Shown here: positions 8,051 through 15,248 of the stretch, piece after piece | Position numbering within the stretch: the stretch's first letter is position 1 | Layout of the letters: each line of letters begins with the position of its first letter | Source of the DNA: an uncultured Verrucomicrobiota bacterium | GTDB taxonomy: Bacteria; Verrucomicrobiota; Kiritimatiellia; RFP12; UBA3636 | Length of the DNA: 46,551 bases | Direction: 5' to 3' | Assembly: GCA_946534105.1 (NCBI GenBank) | Contig: CAMNCG010000005.1 | Span: 1 to 46,551 of the forward strand | Notes under the pieces: model-generated | Databases searched by the model: none | What the model saw: only the letters and a program-made list of their open reading frames with translations | What the model was told of the DNA's origin: nothing | Translations under genes and position numbers: made by a program

Positions 8051-8710
8051 ATGAGAGGGTTCGACGCCGCGTTTGTCGCGCGCTATCGCGAGCGCCGCGC
8101 CGCCGGGCTCGCCGGCGGCGAGCCCGGCGGACGGCGCGGCGCAGCGTTCCCCGCGCCCGCCGCCCGCGGGCCGCTCTCGCTGGGCGGACGCGGCGACGCC
8201 CTCGTCGGAGGAAACGCGCCCCTCCGCGTGGTCGGTATTGACACGTCGTTGCGCTGCACGGGTCTCGCCGCCCTGGAAGACCGCGGCGAAGGCCCTGTTT
8301 TCCTCGACTGCCGTCCGGTCCCGAATCCGGCGAAGCGTCCGCTCCCCGAATGCCTTGTCGAAATCGCCGACCGCCTCGTCGCGTATCTTGACGAGTGGGC
8401 GCCCGACGAAATCGCGATGGAAGGCATCTTCTTCTGCAAGAACGCCCGCACCGCCCTCGTGCTCGGGCACGCCCGCGGCGTCGTCGTGGAAGTCTGCGCC
8501 CGCCGCCGGCTTCCGGTGCACGAATATCCGCCTTCGCGCGTCAAACGCGCCGTCACCGGCGTCGGTTCCGCCACCAAGGAACAGATGCAGCGCATGATGC
8601 AGGCCGTTTTCCACCTGCCGGAAGCGCCGCAGGAAGACTCCGCGGACGCCCTCGCGATCGCCCTCACGCACCTCAACGAACGCCGCCTCGCCGCCCGCTT
8701 CGCCCGGTAG
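8051..8710 (+). CDS. ruvC: Crossover junction endodeoxyribonuclease RuvC
   Basis: The last 160 residues are RuvC: VVGIDTSLRCTGLA (first catalytic Asp), IAMEGIFFCKNARTALVLGHARGV (catalytic Glu) and EDSADALAIALTH (last acidic pair). RuvC resolves Holliday junctions with RuvAB. The ORF as given starts at 8051 and has a roughly 58-residue Arg/Gly/Ala-rich extension that the family lacks; this extension overlaps a large DNA hairpin (8092-8142). A GTG at 8228 would give a normal-length protein, but GGAGGA lies 15 nt before it, too far for a good ribosome-binding site. The true start is therefore uncertain. It follows etfA by 31 nt. Confidence 0.88.
   Translation: MRGFDAAFVARYRERRAAGLAGGEPGGRRGAAFPAPAARGPLSLGGRGDALVGGNAPLRVVGIDTSLRCTGLAALEDRGEGPVFLDCRPVPNPAKRPLPECLVEIADRLVAYLDEWAPDEIAMEGIFFCKNARTALVLGHARGVVVEVCARRRLPVHEYPPSRVKRAVTGVGSATKEQMQRMMQAVFHLPEAPQEDSADALAIALTHLNERRLAARFAR
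8092..8142. repeat. Large GC-rich inverted repeat at the 5' end of ruvC
   Basis: GCGCCGCG followed by CCGCCGGGCTCGCC, a 3-nt loop GGC, then GGCGAGCCCGGCGG; after ACG the complementary GCGCGGCGC follows. The inner stem (8100-8113 with 8117-8130) is a perfect 14-bp match and the outer arm adds 8-9 bp across a small bulge. It has no T-run, so it is not a classical terminator. It may be an inserted palindromic repeat or an mRNA structure controlling ruvC. Confidence 0.7.
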
Positions 8711-8917
8711 CGGACGGGGGACGGACCTCCGCGCGTTCAGCTTGACGGCCTGACGCGGGCGTCATTGCGCGACGGCGACAATGTCACGGATGTGTAGGCT
8801 TCGCCCACGTATTTCACCATGTACGATACGGCGAAAAAGTGAACGCGGCATCGCGCCGTGCTTTTTTTGAAGCGCCTCGCCGGGACAACTCGCCCCGCCG
8901 TAAAAGGCGCGCCTCCC
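8711..8917. other. Intergenic region between convergent ruvC and regulator
   Basis: 207 nt with no supportable gene. It contains the candidate terminator at 8844-8868. A 7-codon frame ending in TGA sits just before the hairpin, with nothing to show it is translated. Confidence 0.6.
8844..8868 (+). terminator. Candidate rho-independent terminator
   Basis: CGCGGC, loop ATCGC, GCCGTG form a short GC-rich stem (one G-T wobble), and TGC plus seven T residues follow. The orientation fits ruvC-operon transcripts arriving from the left. Confidence 0.55.
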
Positions 8918-10141
8918 TCAGCGCCCGGCGGCGCGGGCGCGCCGGCGCCATTGGAGCATGGTCATGCCGGTTTGCCTCTTGAAGAGCCGCATCAGGTGGT
9001 CGGGAGACTCGAATCCAAGCCGCTCGGGAATTTCGCATGCCGGGATGTCGCTGCCGGCCAGCATGCGCTTGGCCTTCTCCAGCCGCATCTCAATCAGGTC
9101 TTCCTGCACGGTGCGCCCGAACACGGCCTTGTAGCTGAGCTGTAGCATTCGCCGCGAACACCCCAGCTGCGCGGCAAGGCTTTCGCTCGACACGTTGCCG
9201 CACATCTGCGCCCGCAGAAGCCTTCGCGCGCGAACGGCCCGGTTGGCGCTGCCGTGCAAGTCGGTCGTGCTCATCCGCTGCTCTATGCGCAGCACCCCGA
9301 ACGTCCTTTCGGCCTCCCATTTTCCGCCATCGATCATGGCGAACAGGGTTTCCGCCGCAATGCGTCCGCATCCTTCGAAGTCGGGCTCAATCGAAGTGAG
9401 CGTCGGCGACGTGTGTTCGCACAGCCACTCCTCGTTGTCGGCGCTCACGAGCTGAACCTGCTCGGGAACGGCGATGCCCTCGGCGTGAAGGGCGTTGAGA
9501 ACCGCGAGCGCGCGGAGATCGTAGGACACGAATACGCCGCAGGGCTTCGGCAGCGTCTTGAGCCAGGTTGCAAGCGCGGCGTGGTCGGCATCGGCGTCGG
9601 CTGGGCTCGGCGGCGGCGCGTATGCGCTGCTTGAAAACCCCCTCGCCGCCAGCGCCGCCGCAAACGCCTCCCTGCGCTCGCGATCCCACGATGGGGATGC
9701 CTGTCCGAGGCGTGTCCCGACATAGCCGAAATGCGCGAGATCGTGACGGATCAGGAAATCCGCGGCGGCCTTCGCCACCGATGCATTGTCGCAAAGAACC
9801 ACCGCGGATCGCCCCTTCGCCTCCTGCGGCACCTGTTCTCGAACCACGCTTGCGAACACCACAGGACAGCGCGGATTCGCCTTGAGAACGCGCCGCAGAG
9901 CTGCGTCGTACACCGATTCGCAGGTTATCACGCCGTCAATCTCGCGCCTCATGGCGTATTCGGAGTCCTTGCTGTCCGGGTGGCCCCCGCTAATCACGAA
10001 GGTCGCATCCGGCCTTGCCGAAACCGCCCCGATGACTCCCGACGCCACGGAACGCGCCGACGCGTATGCGAAATCGGCCAGCAGCAAGATGCGCCGACGC
10101 GGGGGGCGCGAGTCCGCCGATTTTGATTTTTTCGTTCGCAT
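8918..10141 (-). CDS. Hybrid transcription regulator: LacI-type sugar sensor with AraC DNA-binding domain
   Basis: 407 residues from the ATG at 10141. Residues about 15-280 look like a periplasmic-binding-protein/LacI-type sensor (RRILLLADFAYASARSVASGV, VQLVSADNEEWLCEHTSPTLTSIEPD). The last 100 residues are an AraC-type double helix-turn-helix (SSESLAAQLGCSRRMLQLSYKAVFGRT, then IPERLGFESPDHLMRLFKRQTGMTMLQWRR). This is the XylR (E. coli) architecture, usually a sugar-dependent activator. It is divergent from the giant surface protein gene and probably controls module 1. I chose 10141 over the upstream ATGs (10159, 10219) because a good promoter lies between them, putting +1 at or next to this ATG. 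Confidence 0.9.
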   Translation of the reverse strand: MRTKKSKSADSRPPRRRILLLADFAYASARSVASGVIGAVSARPDATFVISGGHPDSKDSEYAMRREIDGVITCESVYDAALRRVLKANPRCPVVFASVVREQVPQEAKGRSAVVLCDNASVAKAAADFLIRHDLAHFGYVGTRLGQASPSWDRERREAFAAALAARGFSSSAYAPPPSPADADADHAALATWLKTLPKPCGVFVSYDLRALAVLNALHAEGIAVPEQVQLVSADNEEWLCEHTSPTLTSIEPDFEGCGRIAAETLFAMIDGGKWEAERTFGVLRIEQRMSTTDLHGSANRAVRARRLLRAQMCGNVSSESLAAQLGCSRRMLQLSYKAVFGRTVQEDLIEMRLEKAKRMLAGSDIPACEIPERLGFESPDHLMRLFKRQTGMTMLQWRRRARAAGR

Positions 10142-10147
10142 GCGCAA

Positions 10148-10176
10148 ATTGTAGCACATCGTCGAATGTTTCGCAA
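10148..10176 (-). promoter_or_regulatory. Promoter of module 1 regulator, leaderless
   Basis: On the minus strand, TTGCGA (10176-10171), a 17-nt spacer and TACAAT (10153-10148), with TGC before the -10. Only 6 nt separate the -10 box from the ATG at 10141, so transcription should start at the start codon. Confidence 0.65.
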
Positions 10177-10190
10177 AAAGTCGAAAAATT
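10165..10190. promoter_or_regulatory. Candidate operator in the divergent regulatory region
   Basis: AATGTTTCG, 8-nt spacer, CGAAAAATT: an inverted repeat matching at 8 of 9 positions. It overlaps the -35 box of the regulator gene and lies between it and the surface-protein gene. An autoregulatory or divergent control site is plausible. Confidence 0.4.
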
Positions 10191-10300
10191 CTGCGCGAGA
10201 AGTCTAACATATCCAGCATTTATTGTGCTAGTTTTGAATGCGTCGCACGGCACTCCGCCATGCGGCGCAAACAACACCTCGTCAAGCCTCGCGCAGGAAA

Positions 10301-10306
10301 AAGGAG
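10301..10306 (+). promoter_or_regulatory. Strong ribosome-binding site of giant surface protein 1
   Basis: AAGGAG sits 8 nt before the ATG at 10315. Most genes in this window lack such a site, so it fixes the start well inside the longer ORF that opens at 10066. Confidence 0.75.
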
Positions 10307-10314
10307 AAACTCAA

Positions 10315-13095
10315 ATGAAAACTGACATCATAACGGCCGCCGCGCTCCTTGCGGCGACAACGGCCATGTCCGACATGACAGCCGGATGGCGCGAATCGGT
10401 CTCGCTCCACGTCCCTGCTGAAACGCGGGAAACCGTTTCCGGACGCCTGACAATTGGTGACGGCGGCTCGCTGGAGAAAATCGGCGGCGGAGAGCTGACG
10501 TTGCCGCAGTCGCAAATCGACCGGTCGGCGCCCTACGCCGTCGACGTGCTCGAAGGCACGCTTTCAATCGAGGCCGGCGCGGCGTCGCCCAACGCCGTTT
10601 CGCCCGCCTTCGTCGCCTCCAAGGCGACCTTCTGGGTCGACGCCACGTCCGGCAACGGCCTCCAGACAGCCGACGACAATGGGACCGAGCGCGTTTCGCG
10701 CTGGTGCGACGTCCGCGAGGCCGATCCCGCCGCCCGCGCCTATCCGTCCGCCGTCCCCGCCTACCAGCGAACGGGGCGTGCGAACGATGTAAACGCCGCC
10801 CCCGCCGTCACGACGTTTGATGGAAAGGCGGCCGTTTATTTCGGCGGGATCGGCTCCGGCCAGTACATGCTCTTCAAGGACGCCGCCGACGCCGACCTGA
10901 AGTTCACGAAAGTCTTCCATTTCTTTCTTGTCCACGGGATCGACTCCACGTGGGGCGCCGCTCTCGGCTGCACGGGAACGGATCTGAACAACGGGTTCCG
11001 CGTGAACACTTGGGCAAACGGCAAGTTCACGGCGTTCGACGCCCTTCCCGGCGGACACTTCCTGAGCGCCGACACCGACAACGGCTATGTCCAGACCGCC
11101 CGCTTTGCGCTGGACGGCCAGGTGATCGACGCATTTTCCGTTCCGCCGCGCAAGGGCGTCCAGCTCCTGTCCGGAACCCTGCGGGACGGGTTCCAGAATT
11201 TCAACAACTTCTTCCGCATGCGCAACAACGGCAACGCCATCGGCGGCGACTACCTCTGCGAGGCGATTCTCTTCACGAACAAACTGACCGAAGCGGAATT
11301 CGCGCAAGTCGAGCGCTACCTCATGGCAAAGTGGGCACTGCCCGACGCCTCGTCCGGCCTGACTCACCTTGATTCCGACGTGGGTCGCATCGGCGTCGCG
11401 GCCGAAGCGGTGGCGGCGGCCGCGCCCGGGGATGGGATGGCTACCGGACCTCTCGCGTTTTCCGGCGAAGGCTCGGTTTCCAAGACTGGCGCGGGCGATC
11501 TCGTGATCGGCCCGAGCGGCGGCATGGTGCCATTTGCAGGCGATTTCTCGCTGGAGGAAGGCCGCGTCGTCGTGCGCGGCGGCATGGCGCCGGCGCTTTC
11601 CGCCGGAGCCGGGCAGACGCTCGACGCCTCCTACGTCCTTTCGACGAACGTCGCGTCGCCCTCCGCCGAACTTCAGCGCTCCGACGGGACCGCCCTGTCG
11701 ATTTCGCTCGGAAGCGGCAATGCGTTCGTGAAGACCGGCGGCGCGGAAGCCCGCGTGAAAGCCGTTGGCGAAAACGTCGGCGCGGTCCGCGTCGAGGAAG
11801 GCGCGCTTGTCCTCGCCGCGCCGGAATCGGCGGCGCAATTCGCCCCGGGCGCGCCATGGGCCGCCGGGACGGGACTGGACGTCTCGGTCCCCAATGCCGG
11901 ATTCGAGGAATATTTCGTGCGGAACCCCGACAAATACAGTTTCCAGTCAACCGCGCTCGGCAGCGAGTCCGACGGCTGGCACATGACCGGATACAAGGCG
12001 TATTTCAAGCGGGTCAACGAGAATTGGGCGACGACGTGCAAGGCCGACATTCCGCCGGCCGGAGGCGAGGCCGTTCTGTTCCTCAAAAACGCCGACGCCG
12101 TCGCATACGCAATCGTCACGCTGCCGAAGCCCGGCACCTACGAGCTCTCCTGCGTTTCGTCGGCCAACAAGACCACCGGTGCCTACGAGATGGGCGTATG
12201 GGCCGGCCCGACGTGGGGGGAGGCGGAAAAGATCGCCGCGCTCCCCGACGGCCTGACGCCGTGGCCGCGCACCTACGGGCGGTTCACGGTCGCCGAGGCC
12301 GGCGCGTATGTCGTTGGCTTCAAAACCGGTTCCGCCGACACGACGGAATACGGCTGGACGATCGACGAGGTGGCCCTGCGCTACGTGCCGGAGACCACGG
12401 CGGGCGAAGGCGTGGAGCTTGTCGCCAACGGAGGATTCGAGCGGGCGTCCGTGGGATTCGCGGCGGATTCGTCGCACTGGCAGAACAAATCGTGGCGCTT
12501 CCGGTATGCCGACGCCGCTTCGGGCGAGGGCGGGTACAACGCTTACGAAGGTGCCTATGGCATGGCGCTCCGCGGAAAAGGCGCCGTGACATGGACGATC
12601 GCAATTCCAGCCGACGGAATCTACCGTCTCCGGTTCGCGGCCCACGAACGCGTCGACGACCGCGCCAACAGCGGCCGGCTTCCGCTTCGCGTCACCATCG
12701 CGCCGGAAGGCGGAACGGAGACGGACATCGCGACCGTGACGCCGTTCTGCTCCAACTTCAACGAATATTCGGTTCTCTTCCGGGCATCGGCCGGGTCGCA
12801 TGTGCTCCGCATCGCGGGCACGGTGGAGGAGAACCGCCGCGCGTTCATCGACGGCGTCTCCGTGCGTGCCGCGTCGGTGGCAAGCGCCCCGTCCTTTGCC
12901 TCAAAGCCGCGGCTTTCCGTCGCCGGCGGAGCCCGCCTTTCGCTCGACTATCCGGGCGAAGTCACCGTCTCCTCGCTCCAACTCGGCGGCGTCTCCTACA
13001 CGGGCACCGTCACGGCCGCGACCGCGCCGGAGTTCCTCCAGGGCATCGGCGCGATCACGGTGGAGCCGGACTGCACCGTGCTGACCATAAGGTAG
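10315..13095 (+). CDS. Giant secreted surface protein 1 (LamG-like, autotransporter-type beta repeats, CBM-like modules)
   Basis: 926 residues, no known specific function. The N-terminus (MKTDIITAAALLAATTAMS) is a likely signal peptide, followed by AGWRES and a short beta-strand unit LEKIGGGELTLP. Residues about 95-345 look like a LamG/concanavalin-like domain ending ILFTNKLTEAEFAQVERYLM. A second beta unit (SVSKTGAGDLVIGP) follows, then two modules opening VPNAGFEEY and VANGGFERA, typical of carbohydrate-binding jelly-roll domains. The last 60 residues (GARLSLDYPGEVTVSSLQLGG to VLTIR) recur at the end of the second giant protein in this window. It likely binds glycans outside the cell. It is first in module 1, opposite the regulator. 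Confidence 0.85.
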   Translation: MKTDIITAAALLAATTAMSDMTAGWRESVSLHVPAETRETVSGRLTIGDGGSLEKIGGGELTLPQSQIDRSAPYAVDVLEGTLSIEAGAASPNAVSPAFVASKATFWVDATSGNGLQTADDNGTERVSRWCDVREADPAARAYPSAVPAYQRTGRANDVNAAPAVTTFDGKAAVYFGGIGSGQYMLFKDAADADLKFTKVFHFFLVHGIDSTWGAALGCTGTDLNNGFRVNTWANGKFTAFDALPGGHFLSADTDNGYVQTARFALDGQVIDAFSVPPRKGVQLLSGTLRDGFQNFNNFFRMRNNGNAIGGDYLCEAILFTNKLTEAEFAQVERYLMAKWALPDASSGLTHLDSDVGRIGVAAEAVAAAAPGDGMATGPLAFSGEGSVSKTGAGDLVIGPSGGMVPFAGDFSLEEGRVVVRGGMAPALSAGAGQTLDASYVLSTNVASPSAELQRSDGTALSISLGSGNAFVKTGGAEARVKAVGENVGAVRVEEGALVLAAPESAAQFAPGAPWAAGTGLDVSVPNAGFEEYFVRNPDKYSFQSTALGSESDGWHMTGYKAYFKRVNENWATTCKADIPPAGGEAVLFLKNADAVAYAIVTLPKPGTYELSCVSSANKTTGAYEMGVWAGPTWGEAEKIAALPDGLTPWPRTYGRFTVAEAGAYVVGFKTGSADTTEYGWTIDEVALRYVPETTAGEGVELVANGGFERASVGFAADSSHWQNKSWRFRYADAASGEGGYNAYEGAYGMALRGKGAVTWTIAIPADGIYRLRFAAHERVDDRANSGRLPLRVTIAPEGGTETDIATVTPFCSNFNEYSVLFRASAGSHVLRIAGTVEENRRAFIDGVSVRAASVASAPSFASKPRLSVAGGARLSLDYPGEVTVSSLQLGGVSYTGTVTAATAPEFLQGIGAITVEPDCTVLTIR

Positions 13096-13111
13096 TTGAA
13101 AGGTTGAAAAG
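13094..13111 (+). repeat. 18-bp repeat, left copy (inverted partner at 15218)
   Basis: AGTTGAAAGGTTGAAAAG lies between the giant protein stop and the GH5 start codon, 1 nt before the ATG. Its exact reverse complement occurs at 15218-15235, just before the FAD oxidoreductase gene. The two copies bracket the GH5 and GDPD genes. Confidence 0.8.
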
Positions 13112-13112
13112 T

Positions 13113-14243
13113 ATGTCACGCGCTCTTGCGATTGCCTGCTGCGCCCTGTGCGGCGGCGCACTCGCCGCCGCCACGCCGGAACCGCATTCCGCCGCCGATC
13201 AGCATGACCGCGCGGCCCTTCAGGCGTCGAGCATCGCTCCGCCAAGCCAACATGACAGCGCGGCCCTTCAGGCCGCGCGATATCGCGGCGCGATGCTGCC
13301 TTCCTGGGGCGTGAAGGAGGAAGACCTCCGCACCCTCGCTTCGTGGGGAGCCAACCTCGCCCGCTACCAGATGGCCGTCGGCTGGGGCAAGAAGAACGCC
13401 AACCGCGATCTCGCCGAATTCGACAAGTGGGTGGACGGAAAACTCGATGTCCTCGACGACGTTCTCGACTGGGCGGGGAAATACGGCCTGCGCATCGTCG
13501 TCGATCTGCACGTCCCGCCGGGAGGACGCGGCGAAGGCGGCGAGATGAACATGTTCCACGAACGCGAATACGCCGACCACTTCATCTCAACCTGGCGGCG
13601 CATTGCCCGCCGCTTCCGGGGAGACCGCCGCATCTACGGCTACGACCTCATCAACGAGCCGACGAACAATAAGCCGTCCCCTGACGGCCTGGACTACTGG
13701 TCCGTGCAATTCGCCGCGGCGAAGGCCGTGCGCGAGGAAGACCCGGAAACGCCGATCATCTTCGAGTCGAACATGTGGTGCCAGGCCCCGACCTACGCGC
13801 AGATGAAGCCCGTGCCTCTTGATGGCGTGATCTACCAGCTCCACATGTACGCGCCCGTCGCCTACACGCACCAGGGCACGAACCACGGACAGGCGGCGCC
13901 GGCAAATTCGCTCCGGTGGCCGGACACGGAATGCGGATTCGGTCGCGACTGGCTGCGCGGAATCCTGCAACCGGTGCGCGAATTCTGCGAGAAGAACCCC
14001 GGCACGCGCATCTACGTCGGCGAGTTCTCCGCCTCCGTCTGGGCGCCCGGCGCGGAGAACTACCTGCGCGACTGCATCGCGCTCTTCGAGGAATACGGCT
14101 GGGACTGGACCTATCACGCCTTCCGCGAATCCAAGAGTTGGAACGTGGAGATGACCGTCGAGGACGGCAAGATCGTTCCGGCCAGGGAGGTCACCCCGCG
14201 CAAGCGGGCGCTCCTGGAGGGCTTGCGGGGGGCTGTGCGATGA
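13113..14243 (+). CDS. GH5-like endoglucanase/mannanase
   Basis: 376 residues. A signal peptide (MSRALAIACCALCGGALAAA) precedes a repeat-bearing linker and a TIM-barrel domain. Catalytic residues of clan GH-A are visible: acid/base Glu182 in DLINEPTN and nucleophile Glu304 in YVGEFSAS. LHMYAPVAYTHQG and DWTYHAFRE also fit GH5 cellulase-type enzymes, which cleave beta-1,4-glucans, mannans or related polymers. It acts outside the cytoplasm. Its stop overlaps the next start (ATGA). Two 30-bp repeats, one a perfect hairpin, encode the linker between the signal peptide and catalytic domain. Exact substrate is unknown. Confidence 0.85.
   Translation: MSRALAIACCALCGGALAAATPEPHSAADQHDRAALQASSIAPPSQHDSAALQAARYRGAMLPSWGVKEEDLRTLASWGANLARYQMAVGWGKKNANRDLAEFDKWVDGKLDVLDDVLDWAGKYGLRIVVDLHVPPGGRGEGGEMNMFHEREYADHFISTWRRIARRFRGDRRIYGYDLINEPTNNKPSPDGLDYWSVQFAAAKAVREEDPETPIIFESNMWCQAPTYAQMKPVPLDGVIYQLHMYAPVAYTHQGTNHGQAAPANSLRWPDTECGFGRDWLRGILQPVREFCEKNPGTRIYVGEFSASVWAPGAENYLRDCIALFEEYGWDWTYHAFRESKSWNVEMTVEDGKIVPAREVTPRKRALLEGLRGAVR
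13200..13278. repeat. Two in-frame 30-bp repeats with palindrome in the GH5 gene
   Basis: Copies at 13200-13229 and 13248-13277 match at 26 of 30 positions and are 48 bp apart, so they stay in frame (QHDRAALQA and QHDSAALQA). The second contains GCGCGGCC-CTTCA-GGCCGCGC (13258-13278), a perfect 8-bp stem. They encode only a linker. Confidence 0.75.
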
Positions 14244-15112
14244 AATTCCCCGGTGCGACGGGCGGCCTCTCCCTTTCCCATGTCCATCGTGGTGGAGGAG
14301 CGGCCGAACGGCCTGACAACACGCTGGAAACCTTCCTCTGGTGCTGGGAACACGGGGCGGCCGTGGAATGCGACTGCCGCAGGACAAGGGACGGCGTGGG
14401 CATCATGCTCCACGACCCCACGCTGCGCCGCACCGCGCGCGGAGTCTCCGACGCCCTCGCCGACGCCGACGTGTCGTCGGAACTGGACTGGGCCGACATC
14501 CGAGACATCGACGTAGGCTCCTATCTCTCGCCCGACTTCGCCCACCACCGCATCCCGACCATTGACGCCGTCTTCGCCGCCATGGAGGGACATCCGGAAC
14601 GGCTGTGCTTTGTCGACGAAAAGGGTTTCGGCCCCTGGGCCATCGCGGATAAGGCGCGCGAACACGGCGTCCTGGACCAGATCTACTACACCGGAATGTG
14701 GTATGACAAAACGCTCGAATGGACGCAGAACGTTCCCGGTGGCAAGACGATGTTCTGGATCGGAACCTTTCCGGGTCCGTCGCACGACGCCACCGGCGCC
14801 GCCGCGTTCGAGGCGTATGACGATGGGGAAATGGACAAACTGCGGGCCGGGGACTTCCGCGGCGTTTCGCTCGTGTCGCTCCATGTCTGGTGCGACTGGG
14901 AAGCGCCCGTGCCGCTGGTGCCGCGCCCCGAATGCCTTGGACGATACATCACCGAGCTCCATGCCCGCGGCATTCCCGTCGCCGCCATGCCGTTTGAGGG
15001 CGGTGCCGTGGAGGAAACCTATCTCCGGCTCCGCGAGCTGGGCTTCGACGCCTTTTCGACCGACCATCCAAGCGTCCTGTTCCGGGTCCTCCGCCGGCTG
15101 AAGGGCGCGTAA
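14240..15112 (+). CDS. Glycerophosphodiester phosphodiesterase-family protein
   Basis: 290 residues with no signal peptide. The GDPD signature is present: SLSHVHRGGG near residue 12, DNTLETF, AVECDCRRTRDG and LHDPTLRRTARG, which include the catalytic His pair and metal-binding acidic residues. The family hydrolyses glycerophosphodiesters to glycerol-3-phosphate and an alcohol. Its start overlaps the GH5 stop (ATGA), so the two are translationally coupled. Such a gene inside a glycan locus suggests it may act on a phosphodiester-linked glycan or teichoic-like polymer rather than lipid turnover, but this is inference. Confidence 0.85.
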   Translation: MKFPGATGGLSLSHVHRGGGAAERPDNTLETFLWCWEHGAAVECDCRRTRDGVGIMLHDPTLRRTARGVSDALADADVSSELDWADIRDIDVGSYLSPDFAHHRIPTIDAVFAAMEGHPERLCFVDEKGFGPWAIADKAREHGVLDQIYYTGMWYDKTLEWTQNVPGGKTMFWIGTFPGPSHDATGAAAFEAYDDGEMDKLRAGDFRGVSLVSLHVWCDWEAPVPLVPRPECLGRYITELHARGIPVAAMPFEGGAVEETYLRLRELGFDAFSTDHPSVLFRVLRRLKGA

Positions 15113-15116
15113 AAAG

Positions 15117-15129
15117 TTTTTGGTATCAT
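15117..15129 (+). promoter_or_regulatory. Candidate promoter of the FAD oxidoreductase gene
   Basis: TTTTTGGTATCAT has the same T-run and extended -10 form (TATCAT) as the atpA and purC promoters. It lies 119 nt before the ATG, just after the GDPD stop. Confidence 0.45.
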
Positions 15130-15217
15130 TTTATCCGGTCCAAGGGTAAATCCGGCCCGTCTTTCCACAGCCCGCCACCCGCACTACGCCAAAAAGCGTA
15201 TACGAGTTGCGCTTTCG

Positions 15218-15243
15218 CTTTTCAACCTTTCAACTTTTCAACC
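15218..15243 (-). repeat. 18-bp repeat, right copy in inverted orientation, with a third partial unit
   Basis: CTTTTCAACCTTTCAACT is the exact reverse complement of the copy at 13094, and TTTCAACC continues the pattern to 15243. It ends 5 nt before the FAD oxidoreductase ATG, in the position of a ribosome-binding site. Confidence 0.8.
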
Positions 15244-15248
15244 GTAAA

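Noticed and set aside
8092-8142. Hairpin as a rho-independent terminator after etfA
   Set aside because: No T-run follows and it lies inside the annotated ruvC frame.
8821-8843. Seven-codon ORF just before the terminator as a leader peptide
   Set aside because: No downstream gene on that strand, no ribosome-binding site and no amino acid bias.
9090-9371. Second small minus-strand ORF inside the module 1 regulator
   Set aside because: It overlaps the AraC domain in another frame; the regulator frame explains the sequence fully.
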